Assembly (NCBI GenBank): GCA_947471745.1
Contig: CANJKZ010000262.1
Coordinates: 938,501 to 1,002,500 of the forward strand
Source of the DNA: Closterium sp. Naga37s-1
Taxonomy: Eukaryota > Streptophyta > Zygnematophyceae > Desmidiales > Closteriaceae
DNA: 64,000 bases
Direction: 5' to 3'
The translations under genes were made by a program, and so were the position numbers. The notes under the pieces are model-generated. The model had not been told where the DNA came from. It worked only from the letters and a program-made list of their open reading frames with translations, and ran no database searches. Below are positions 1 to 10,500 of this stretch, one piece after another (within the stretch, counting starts at the first letter, position 1; each line of letters starts with the position of its first letter).

Positions 1-1313
1 GTGAGAGGGAAGGGGGCATAAACTCTCTGAGTGGGTGAGTGAGACGGAAGGGGCTGAATTTCCTTGGGGAGGGGGAGAGGGGTATGAAGCCCCTTGGGTG
101 GGTGAGCGAGAGAGGGGAAGGGGTTGAAACCCCTGGGTGAGTGATTGAGAGGCAAGGGCGTTGAAACCCCTCGGGTGGATGAGTGAGAAGGAAGGGGGAT
201 GAAACCCCTTGGGTGGGTGAGTGAGAGGAAAGATGACGAAACATCTTGGTTGAATGAGTGAGAGGGGTGAGTGAGAGGGAAAGGGGTTGAAAACCCTTGC
301 GTGGGTGAGTAGGAGAATATTGAGATGAAAGCCCTTGGTTGGGTGTGGGGGAGCTGACACCCCTTGATTGGGTGAATCAGAAGGGAAGGGGTTTGTATCC
401 TGTGGATGATTGAGTGAAAGGGAGAGGGATTGAAACCCCTTGGATTGGAAGGGTGAGTGGGAGATGGAAACGGTGTGAAACCCCTTGAGTGGGTGAGTGG
501 GAGGGAATGTGGATGAAACTCCCTGAATGAGTGAGCGGGTTTTGAAACTCCTTGGGTGGGTGAGTGAGATGGGGGCTGAAACCCCTTGGGTGGTCCAGTG
601 AGAAAGAATTAGGCTGAAACGCCTTGGGTGGGTGAGTGAGAGCGGAAGGGGCTGAAAACCCTTGGCATGGTGCGGCATTCCTTGATGTTTCATGTCATTG
701 GTTGGTGCCATGGTGTGGCATGTCATGGTGTGTCATGGCATGGTGTGTCATGCCATGCTGTGGCATGGCATGGTTTGGCATGGCATATTGTGTCATGGTG
801 TGGCAGGGAATCATGCCATCTGCAGGCTGGCAATCGCTGGATGCAAGTGGAGCATGATGGAAGACGGGCAAGACTGCATGGAGAGGGAAACGAGGGTATA
901 GTGGAGGGGAGCTGCATGGCCCATTTGGCAAGCTTTTATAAGGAGGGAAAGCAATTGTAGAGGGCTGAAGGGGCTGAATCCCCTTGGGTGGGTGAGTGAG
1001 GGGGAGGGGCTGAATCCCCTTGGGTGGGGAGTGATGGGAAGGTGCTGAATCCCCTTTTGTGGGTGTGTTTTGGGAAGGGGCTGAATCCCATTTGGTGGGT
1101 GAGTGATGGGAATGGGCTAAATCCCCTTGGGTGGGTGAGTGATAGAAAGGGGCTGAATCCCCTTGAGTGGGTAAGTGATGGGAAGGGGTTGAATCCCCTT
1201 GGGTGGGCGAGTGAGGGGAAGGGGGTTGAATTCCCTTGGGTGGATTAGTGAGGGAAAGAGGGCTGATTTCCCTTTGGCGGGTGAGTGATAGGAAGGGGCT
1301 GAAACCTCTTGGG
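1..1313. repeat. Purine-rich minisatellite, block 1 (about 38-bp units)
   Basis: Imperfect tandem units of roughly 35-42 bp run through this block. Each has the form TGGGTGAGTGAGAG, then GGAAGGGG, then CTGAAACCCCTTGGG. The AAGGGG and CCCCTT parts of a unit are complementary and separated by about six bases, so each unit could form a small hairpin. Units differ by substitutions and small indels, which argues for an old array. The array is interrupted at about 661-960 by a CATG-rich stretch. No open frame looks like a gene. Confidence 0.85.
661..960. repeat. CATGG/TGTGG repeat and non-repetitive tail inside the minisatellite
   Basis: Positions 661-800 are dominated by GGCATGG and GTGTGTCATGG repeats, rich in the palindromes CATG and CCATGG. 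A non-repetitive tail of about 150 bp follows. The same composite recurs at about 2761-3000 with high identity in the tail, which shows that the two minisatellite blocks derive from one duplication. No coding function is supported. Confidence 0.75.
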
Positions 1314-1995
1314 CTAAGTGGCGATATACGCTCAGACCCTAAAGCGTATAGCGTTTATACGCTTGCGTTTATACGCAAAACGCTATACGCTGCCTAATAC
1401 GCTATACGCTTTCATAATTTTTTAGGGCAGCCCGAAAAAAAAATCTTTAGAAAGGTGCGGATTTCCTTGGTGAGCATTTCGCCGTTGTCGAAATGCAAAT
1501 CTGAGGTCTAGGGAAGCGCGGATCTGACTTCGAATGTCTCTGGCACATGGCAAATCGAATGTCAATTTGAGATCCCATTTAGGCACTGAAACCCAACCCA
1601 TTTACCGCATTGAAACGCATTCCATCTAGGAAAGCCAACCTGTGAAAATTGACCCCCCAACAAACCTCACACTACTCACCAGCCACCCAACTGCTAATTC
1701 GTCAGTTCCTAATTTCCATTCTCGCTTCCAGCAGAGCCCACTCCTACTACTACTATCTCTGTCTAGCGATTATCTCTAATCCACCTCCCACCCCACCCGA
1801 CTTTCAGAATCAGGAGAACGCTGAAGTAAGGCACGCCTTAGTGAGAGTAGAGAGATTTTTTTTCACCCTGCCCGGGTATTTTTTTTCCTGCCCGAAATAG
1901 CGTATTTCTGGATTGAGGACCTTAGCGTATAGCGTATAAACGCATGCGTATATACGACACGCGTATATACGCTAGACGCGTGTATCGCAACATAG
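1314..1995. mobile_element. Probable non-autonomous hAT-type element (MITE), 682 bp
   Basis: The left end reads CTAAGTGGCGATATACGC. The right end, read on the other strand, is CTATGTTGCGATACACGC, so the inverted ends match at about 15 of 18 positions. The octamer CTCTTGGG lies directly outside both ends (1306-1313 and 1996-2003), as expected of an 8-bp target duplication. Inside both ends lie clusters of the heptamer GCGTATA and its complement (about 1325-1410 and 1905-1985), resembling the subterminal repeats of hAT elements. The interior (about 1430-1900) has no transposase. An 8-bp target duplication is typical of hAT; the family assignment is an inference. One caution is that the octamer resembles the host minisatellite consensus, but the C-T variant at its second base is shared by both flanks. 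Confidence 0.65.
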
Positions 1996-3000
1996 CTCTT
2001 GGGTGGGTGAGTGAGAGGTAAGGGGACATAAACTCCCTGAGCGGGTGAGTGAGACAGAAGGGGCTGAATATCCTTGGGGAGGGGGAGGGGGGTATGAAGC
2101 CCCTTGGGTGGGTGAGCGAGAGAGGGGAAGGGGTTGAAACCCCCTGGGTAAGGAATTGAGGGGCAAGGGCATTGAAACCCCTCGGGTGGGTGAGTGAGAA
2201 GGTAGAGGTTTGAAACCCCTTGGGTGGGTGAGTGAGAAGGAAGGGGGATGAAACCCCTTGGGTGGGTGAGTGAGAGGAAAGATGATGAAACTTCTTGGTT
2301 GAATGAGAGAGAGGAAAGGGGTTGAAACCCTATTGATGGGCGAGCGGGAGGGTAGAGGCCTGAGCCCCCCAAGGTTGAGTGAGTGAGAGGGAAATGGGTT
2401 GAAAACCCTTGGTTGGGTGAGTAGGAAAATATTGAGATGAAACCCCTTTGGTGGGTGTGGGGGGGATTGGATGAGTCAGAAGGGAAGGGATTCATATTCC
2501 GTGGATGAGTAAGTGAGAGGGAAAGGGGCTGAAACCCCTTGGATTGGATGGGTGAGTGGGAGAGGGAAACGGTTTGAATCCCCTTGGGTGGGTGAGTGGG
2601 AGGGAATGTGGATGAAACTCCCTGATTGAGTGAGTGGGGTTTGAAACTCCTTGGGTGGGTGAGTGGGATGGGGACTGAAACCCCTTGGGTGGTTAAGTGA
2701 AAAAGAAATAGGCTGAAACGCCTTGGGTGGGTGAGTGAGAGCGGAAGGGGCTGAAACCCCTTGGCATGGTGTGGCATTCCTTAACATTACATGTCATGGT
2801 CGGTGCCATGGTGTGGCATGGCATGGTGTGGCATGGCATCGTGTGTCATGGTGTGGCAGGGCATCATGCCATCTGCAGGCTGACAATCGCTGGACGCAAG
2901 TGGAGCAAGCATGATGGAAGACGGGCAAGACTGCATGGAGAGGGAAACGAGGGTATAGTGGAGGGGAGCTGCATGGCCCATTTGGCAAGCTTTTGTAGGG
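1996..3000. repeat. Purine-rich minisatellite, block 2 (duplicate of block 1)
   Basis: This block repeats the order seen from position 1: the same 38-bp unit variants in the same sequence, then the CATGG stretch at 2761-2850, then the tail with the string AAGACGGGCAAGACTGCATG. Both blocks also share rare unit variants such as the ones containing CATAAACTC and TATGAAGCCCC. This indicates a tandem duplication with an offset of about 2.05 kb including the MITE. From 3001 to 3270 the sequence is unique and I see no gene in it. Confidence 0.8.
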
Positions 3001-3269
3001 GGCTGAAGGAGATGATGTGTAGGGCACGTAGCAAGCTACGGTAGAGTTTGGGATCAGCACCGTCGTAGAGCTACGGTACTCTGCTATGCTATTTGTAGTT
3101 AACATTATCACAAGGTTATTTGAAACCATAACGCAGAGCAGTTTTGTGTACGAAGTGTCTGAATGTATAAAAATCAGAGCCTTAATTAGCAAGATTCAAA
3201 ACCCCATTTATGTTGATCAGTATTACACATAACATTGCCAGATCCACACTTGTGTTACACTTCCTCTCG

Positions 3270-5200
3270 TGTTGCTTCTAACCCTTCCTATTGCGCCGCT
3301 TGTGTGTGCGTGCTTTCTCTCCCCATGCTTGTGTGTGCCTCACGGCCTGCGAGGTGGGCGCGGAATGGCGCGGAGTGGACGCGGAATGGACAGGACTTCC
3401 GTTGCTGACTCGCCTGAAGTGAAGACGGGGCGCAAGAGTGGTGGGCGGAGCATGGTGCGTGCCAGGGGGTGCTTGCGGGGTGGCATTGAAGTAGCGTAGA
3501 GCGTCGCCGCGCAGAGGCAACAGTCGTCTGTTTTCCTTGCCTTTACTATTCGCATGCTTCCTTCCTGCTTCTAACTCTCCCTTGTTGTGCCGTTTTTGTG
3601 TGCGTCTCTCTCCCCATGCGTGTGTGTGCCTTACGGCCTGTGAGACGGAGGGAAATGGCACGGAATGGATGCGGAATGGCGCGGATTGGACGCGGAATGA
3701 CGCGGAATGGACGCGGAATGACACGGAATGGACGCGGATTGGCGCGGAGTGGACAGGGCTTTCGTTGCTGGCTCGCACGAGAGACAACCGTGCAGCGAGG
3801 AGAAGGGTCAGCAACGGCACAGTGGCTCGTCACAAGGAAGGGACACAGTGGCGGTCGCGTGGTATGTGCCAGGGGGTGCTTGCAGGGGGGCAGTGTAGTG
3901 AGTCATAGAGCGTCGCCGCGCAGAGGCAAGAGTCGTGTCTTTCGTCCTTGCCTCCACCACTCTCCTGTTGCTGTTTCTAACCCTGCCTTGTTTCTTACGT
4001 TCTTTGTGGCTGCCTCTCCCCATGTGTGTGTGTGCCTTGTGGCCTGCAAGTCGGATGGGAATGGCAGCAAGTGGATGGGGAACGGACGGGATTTCCGTGC
4101 TGGCTCGCACGAGAGACAATGAGGAGCAGCACGTGTGAAGTGAAGGCGTGGCGCAGGAGTGGGAGAGCGGCGGATGGAGTGTGGTATGTGCCAGGGGGTG
4201 CTTGCAAGGGGGCCGTGAAGTGAGTCGTAGGGCGTCGCCGCGCAGAGGCAAGAGTCGTGTCTGTTTTCGTTTCCCTCACCATTAGCCTCCTCTCCTGCTG
4301 CGTGTAACCCTCCTCTCCTGCTGCTTCACTGCTTTCTCCTTGAAATCTTGCCACTGGTTGGTTTTGGCTCAACTCAGAAGCCATAGACCCTTCGTGTTGC
4401 AGGTATCAAATCAACAGCACACCTCGAGCATCCTGGAGCAGCATGCTTGGAGCCTGGAGCACGGGCCGCAGCAGGGTGCTGCTTGGGCTGAAGGAGCTGC
4501 AGATTTTGCCAAGTAGGGGAAAACATTCAGCTGGAGCATGGTACGTGCCAGGGGGTGCTAGCAGGGGGGGCGTGAATTGAGTCGTAGGGTGTCGCCGCGC
4601 AGAGGCAAGAGTCGTGTCTGTTGCCGTTGCTTCCGCCACTCGCCTCCTGCTGCTTCTGACCATCACTTGTTGCACCGCCTCTCTGTGTGTGCGTGTCCCT
4701 CTCCCCGTGCGTGTGTGTGCCTCATGACCTGCGATGTGGACGGGAACGTCAGCGAGCGGACGGGGAATCGACACCACTGCCGTTGCTGGCTCGCACGAGA
4801 GACAACCGTCCTGCGAGGAGAATGGGGAGAAAGGGGAGCAACCTGGAGCAGCACGCCTGGAGTGAAGGCATGGTGCAGGAGTGGTACGTGCCAGGGGGTG
4901 CTTGCAGGGGGGCCGTGAAGTGTTGCCGCGCAGAGGCAATAGTCATGTCTGTTGTGCTTGCCTCCACCACTCGCCTCCTCTCCTGCTGCTCCTAACCCTC
5001 CCTTGTTGTGCCGCTTCTGTGTGTCTCTCTCTCCCCCCATGCGTGTGTCTCTCACTCCCCATGTGTGTGTGTGCCTCATGTCCTGCGTGACGGACGGGGA
5101 GGCAGCGAGTGGATGGGGAGGCAGCGAGTGGGCGAGTGGGCAGCGAGTGGCTGCAGCGACTGTAGGATGATGGCGAGCACACAAGAGGTTGGGAGTGAAT
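3270..5200. repeat. Array of 320-410 bp tandem repeats
   Basis: About five diverged units share a fixed order of landmarks: GTGCCAGGGGGTGCTTGC, a block containing GCGTCGCCGCGCAGAGGCAA, a pyrimidine-rich stretch with CTGCTTCTAACCCTCC, a GCGTGTGTGTGCCTCA segment, short 10-12 bp repeats of the ACGCGGAATG type, and TTGCTGGCTCGCACGAGAG. The first landmark falls near 3458, 3866, 4187, 4546 and 4886, and again at 5647. Open frames are present in all phases but none is conserved between units, so I do not call a gene. Confidence 0.75.
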
Positions 5201-5217
5201 CAGGTCAAGCAGTTCAC

Positions 5218-5400
5218 CTCTTCACTTTTCACTTTTCACTTTTCACTTTGCACTTTTCACTTTTCACTTTTCACTTTTCACTTCTCACTTAGCACTTTTC
5301 ACTTTTCACTTTTCACTTTGCACTTATCACTTTTCACTTTTCACTTTGCACTTATCACTTTTCACTTTGCACTTTTGACTTTTCACTTTTCCCTTTTCAC
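5218..5400. repeat. CACTTTT microsatellite
   Basis: About 26 tandem copies of a heptamer CACTTTT, with CACTTTG, CACTTAT and CACTTCT variants. It is simple-sequence DNA with no coding meaning. Confidence 0.95.
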
Positions 5401-7529
5401 CATCTTCATGCTTTCCGTGTTGTCTACCATTTTTCCACGATGCTACTAGCCTTTGCAGCGGTGCTGTGAGATGATCATGCCACTCTTCTCAGCTCCCTAA
5501 GCCCTCCTCACCTGTCCTCTCCTCCTCCCTGCAGCGACCGGTGGTTGCGACGGCAGCCACGACTGTAGTAGCAGAAGCAACGGAGCAACTGGGAGCGAAG
5601 GCAGGTTTTGCCAAGGAGGAGGAAGCACTTAGCTGGAATGCGGTACGTGCCAGGGGGTGCTTGCTGGGTTTCAACTTCAGCAATGGACACGTGATTACAA
5701 CTTCCCCATGTGCTTTCGGGTTCCCTCTATGTGTTAGTTGCTTGATATTGGTTGTGTTCTTGTCTAGGCTTTAATCGTCTCCCTTCATCCTTCTCCTAAT
5801 TTGCTCGTTCTCTCCTCTCTCTCTCCCGTCCTCCCATCTACATGTCGCATTGCTGTCTTGGCAACAACTGCAGGGGAAGCAGTGGCACCAACAGCACTGC
5901 TGCTTATTCTTCATGGTGGGTGTGATGGGAGATTCGGGTGGAGGGAGTTGCTGGGCTATTTAACATCCATTCTCACTTAGTACTTGCTTCACAATCCAAT
6001 TTGCACCTTGTAAGTGCCCCCCAGTTCCATTTCCTCCTATTTTCTTCCATGTCTCATAAGTGGCTCTTGTGGTGATGTGCAGGGCGAGGTAGCAGACATG
6101 TGGGCTGAGGCAGTATGGCGGTCTACCACCAAGAGGTCAAGATGGCCTGCTGCTGTGCTTGGCTGTGTTTGGCGCCGTTCTTCACTGTTCTTACCTGTGC
6201 TTAGCTTGCCTAGCTGTGCTTAGTTGTGTGCTAGGTGTGCTGTGTTGTGCTGGGCTGGGATGGGATGGGTCTGCACAATGTAGAATAGGTGGGTGGGGTC
6301 TGGAAGGCGCCTGGGCACAAACACCCAAGCAGGACAGAGTGGCCTCCTGCAGGCGCTGTGGCACTGTGGCATGATGTCATGCCCGATGGCCTGCCGTGGC
6401 ATGAGCAGGACTTGGCTGCTACAGGCCAAGCCCTCGTTCACGTACGTGAGTGAGAGACATGTGGAGCGGGCATGAGAGGCACTCACCGTGATAAGATGGA
6501 ACTGCAGGGCACCCACCCACATGCAGCAGCCTGCGAGTACAGCACAGGTAGGTACTGAACAGCAAGCCCACCAGCCAATTATCCAGCCAAAACAACCATC
6601 CAGGCAGGCACGCAGCCAACCAGCCTACCAATCAACCATGACGAATATTCACAGAGCAAAATAATGAACCTTGCATGCAAACAAGAAGCTCCATATCCCT
6701 CACGCAGCCAACCAGCCTACCAAGCACAGAATGCTCTGACTAGTCCCTGACACGTCTAGTGTGTAAAGCTCACTACAGTTGTCTTCCAGCCTTTGAGAAG
6801 GTACATTACCTAAACAACATGCCTATACAGTTCCTAGCATATTGTACAAATGGCGTAGTATGGGAGCTGAAGTATTTTATCTAGTGTGCCGAAATCGAGC
6901 ACTTCTTGAACACGCTGATTGGACGACCGTGCACGTCGCACCCACTTTAGGGAAGGGTGCTACAGTCGTTCATCTGTGTGCTAAACTTTCGGCATTACGT
7001 CACCGCTTTCGACCGTAGCTCAACATACGGAACCATGGTGTTAACTCCGCGGATACCAATATCAACCGTGACCAATGCAGATGAGTGAATCTATGCGACC
7101 CAAACTAGTCATGTAGAGCATGGCTGCACAGTACTGCAGTCCGTGCCGCGTCAGTTAGCATCTATGTTTTACCCCACACTATTTCCGAGCCGTGCATTTT
7201 GGCCGAACTCCTAGTGCGCGCGTTACTCCTTGTTGCGAAGAGGGAATTATTCGGTTCTGCCTTCGGTGCGTTCCTCGCGTAACATCGGCATTCTTAGGAT
7301 TCGCCGCGCCGCGAGATCTACGTGCGACGCGACGAGCCTCGTGGCTTGTCGTGTCTTCCTCGTTATTACATGCTCCCTGTCGACGTAGACTCTTCCCGAT
7401 CACCGCTTCTGCTTAATTTTGCTTCTAAGCGCCAGATCCGGCGCATTCCGCTGCCGTCGCTTGCACGCGGATCGCGCTCTCCCGAATCCACATTGGTGCG
7501 CTTACTCGTTCTTAAGCCATCGCCCCGCC
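5401..7529. other. Non-repetitive region without a confident gene; upstream region of the coiled-coil gene
   Basis: No long conserved frame is visible. Three exon-like blocks with good splice signals occur. One is at 5535-5642 (pyrimidine tract then CTGCAG before it, GTACGT after it). Another is at 5874-6009 (CTGCAG before, GTAAGT after). The third begins near 6082 after GTGCAG. Joining the first two gives a short frame that ends at a stop in the second, with no recognisable domain. The stretch from about 6700 to 7529 should hold the promoter and 5' leader of the coiled-coil gene; I see no clear TATA box. Confidence 0.3.
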
Positions 7530-10500
7530 ATGGCCAGCAGTGGCGGCGGCGATGGTAGCGGCGGGAGCGGCGGAGGCAGTGGACGGTCGGTGCGGGAGCT
7601 GAAGAGCATGTTCGGCAAGGCCGCCGCCGCGCCGTCCGCCGCCGCATACGTCAGCAAGCTGCAGGCCGCCACGGCTAGGGACCAGCCCTCCGGACAAGGC
7701 GGCGGAAAACAGGCGGAGGATTCCCCGCTCTCCGCCGCGCAGCAGGCGCTCCGCTCCCCTTCCCCGCTGGCGCTTCCAGTCCAGCGGGACAAGGGGAATC
7801 CGCCCAGCGGCGCACTTCCGCCGAACGCGCGTTCCGCCTCTCCGTCCCCCGTCCCTGCGCGCAGCATTCTCACCAACCCCGGGCAGGCCGCGCCTCGCCC
7901 TTCCCATTCTGCGCAACCTGACGTCAGCAAGGCTGCAGCGGGTGCGGAGGAGCGGGGCGGCGGCGGAGGGGCAGGGGGGAGGGAGCAGGGGACGGCGAGT
8001 CATGCGGCTGCGGCGGCACAGACGCAGGTGAGAGCATGAGGGGCTGCTGAGACAATGCTGACTGAATCTGGGATGAGGAGGTGGGAATGGGGAGAATGCT
8101 TAGAAAACGCCAGTGCTCTCATCCCTTTCTCCCTCTCGTCCCCTCTCCTCCCTCTTCCCCCTGACGAGATTACTTCTTTCCCCCCCAACCCCCTCTTTTC
8201 CCCGCCTCCAGTTGAGCGCGGAGCAGGCGGGGCGGTTGAAGCAGGTGGAGGAGAGTCTCGAGGCGACCAACTACGAACCGACCCTCGTCCATCGCCCCTT
8301 GAGCATTCTTCCAACTCCCTTCCCCCCTTCTTCCCCACCCCTCGCTTTCCAGCTAAGCAGCGAGCAGGCGGGGCGGCTGAAGCAGGTGGAAGAGAGTCTG
8401 GAAGCCACAAACTACGAGCTGGCGGCGCTGCGGGCGAAGCACAATGAGAAGACGGCGCGACTCAAAGCGCTGCAGGAGAGCAACGTGACTCTGGAGCACA
8501 AGGCCAAGGGGCTGCAGGTGAGACACGTGGCGTGCTGCAGGGAGGACACGTGGCATGCTGCGGGAGAGCAACGTGACGCTGGAGCACAAGCCCAAGGGGC
8601 TGCAGGTGAGAGAGATACGTGATTGGCTGCGGGTGAGTTAGCCACGTGGCGGGCTGCAGATGAGCCACGTGGCTTTCTGAGTGTAGTGTTTTCTGGAGTG
8701 CATGGGGCCCCTCCCAATCCACCCACACTACACACTCTGCTCCCATCCACCCACCCGCCTTGCCAGGCAACCCTAACAGCAGCAGAAGCAGAGATCGCTG
8801 GGTTCGAGGAGAAGGAGGCGCTGAGGCGGCGGGTGGAGGAGGAGGAGGCGGGGAAGTGTTCGTGAGGCGCCTCATTAAACTGTATTTACACTCTCCTCCC
8901 ATTCCCCTTCCCGTTCCCCCCTGTGCCAGGCAACGCTAACGGCAGCAGAAGCAGAGATCGCTGGGTTCGAGGAGGAGAAGGAGGCGCTGCGGCGACGCGT
9001 GGAGGAGGAGGAGGCGGGGAAGCGCGAGGCAGCCGTGCGGAGCGCCTTGGAGCGGCTGCAGGAGGAGCGAATCGCACCACTGCAGTCCGCACTACAGACG
9101 CTGGATGCTGCCCATGAAGGCGCTATGAAAGAGCTGGTGCTGCTAAGAGAGTCTTTTAAAGCGTCGGTGGAAGAGGGTAAGTATTTAAGAGCTAGGCAGG
9201 CAGAGGGAGAGATGCAAGTGGTTGAGCTTCGGGCCATGCAGGAGGTGGTTTTGGGGGATTTGGAATCGTTGAGAGGTCGGTATGAGAGTGTGTGTAAGGA
9301 GCTTGAGGAGGAGAAGGAGGGGAGGGAGCGGGAGAAGAAGGAAGGGAAGGAGGCGAGGGAGAGGGCGGAGAGGTTAGAGATGGAAAAAGCGAAGTGGGGG
9401 GGGAAGATGGAGGAGGAGAGGAGGATGAGGGAGGAACTGGAGGGGGAGGTGGAGAGAGAGAGGAGGGAGCGAGCAGAGGTAGAGGGGAGGCTTGAGGCAG
9501 TAAGAGAGGAGAGAGAGGCGGAGAGGAAGGCTAGGGAGGAGGCGCAAGGTGTGTGTGAGGGACTGAAGAAGAATTTAGAGCGGTTGGAGGGAGAGGTGGA
9601 GGCGTTGAAAGCAGGGAGGGACGAGACTGGACGGCTGTTGGCAGGGGCAGAGGCGGAGAGGGAGGAAGAGGCGAAGATAGCCGAGAGAGTGAGGGAAGAG
9701 AAGGAAGAGAAGGAGAAACAGCTGGGGGACTTGAAGGAAGAGCATGGGAGGACGCAAGGGGAGCTGGAGGCACTGCAGGTGCAGTATAGGAGCAAGGAGG
9801 TTGCGTTTGATACTCTGGTGGTGAGTCATGGAGCTATGGGTGCTACTGTGGAGGCCATGAGGGGCGAGATGGAGGAGAAGGCTCGGCAGGCGGAGGCTTC
9901 TGCCAAGGCTGCGGACGAGGCTCGGCAGCAGATGCTGGAGGCTCGGGAGGAGCTTGGGATGGTGCAGGGGGAACTGGAGAAGGTGGTAAGTAAGGTGGAG
10001 AGAGTGAGGGAGGAGGTGAGGGGGAAAGAGAGCGAGATTGGGGAGATGAGGGAGAGACATGAGAGGGAGGTGGCGGAGAGGGAAGAAGAGGTGGAGAGGC
10101 AGCTGGGTGCTTTGAAGAGTGAGTTGGAAGAGAGTGGGAAGAAGAGAGAGGAGGCTGAGACGCGGGAGGGGGAAGTGAGAAAGGCGAGGGAAGAGGTGGA
10201 GAGGGCGAGGGAGGAGGAGGAGAGGGAGAGGAGGAAAGCAGAGGAGGAAGTGAGGAGGTTGAAGGAGGAGGTGGGGAGGGGGAGGGAGGAGCGGAGGAGT
10301 GAGGTGGAGGGATTGAGGGAAGCACAGGAGCAGCTGGAGGAGAAGAGGGGGGAGGCTGAGGGTGAAGTGAAGAGGATGATTGAGGAGGTTGAGAGGGTGA
10401 AGGGGGAGTGTGAGGAGAGGAGGAAAGTGGGTGAAGAGAGGAGGAGGGAAGTGGAGGAGAAGTGTGAGGAAGTGAGGGTGGTGAAAGGTGAGCTGGAGGA

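Noticed and set aside
661..960. Short overlapping frames of Met/Trp/His repeats
   Set aside because: They are generated by CATGG and TGTGG repeats in every frame and are not conserved as protein between the two blocks.
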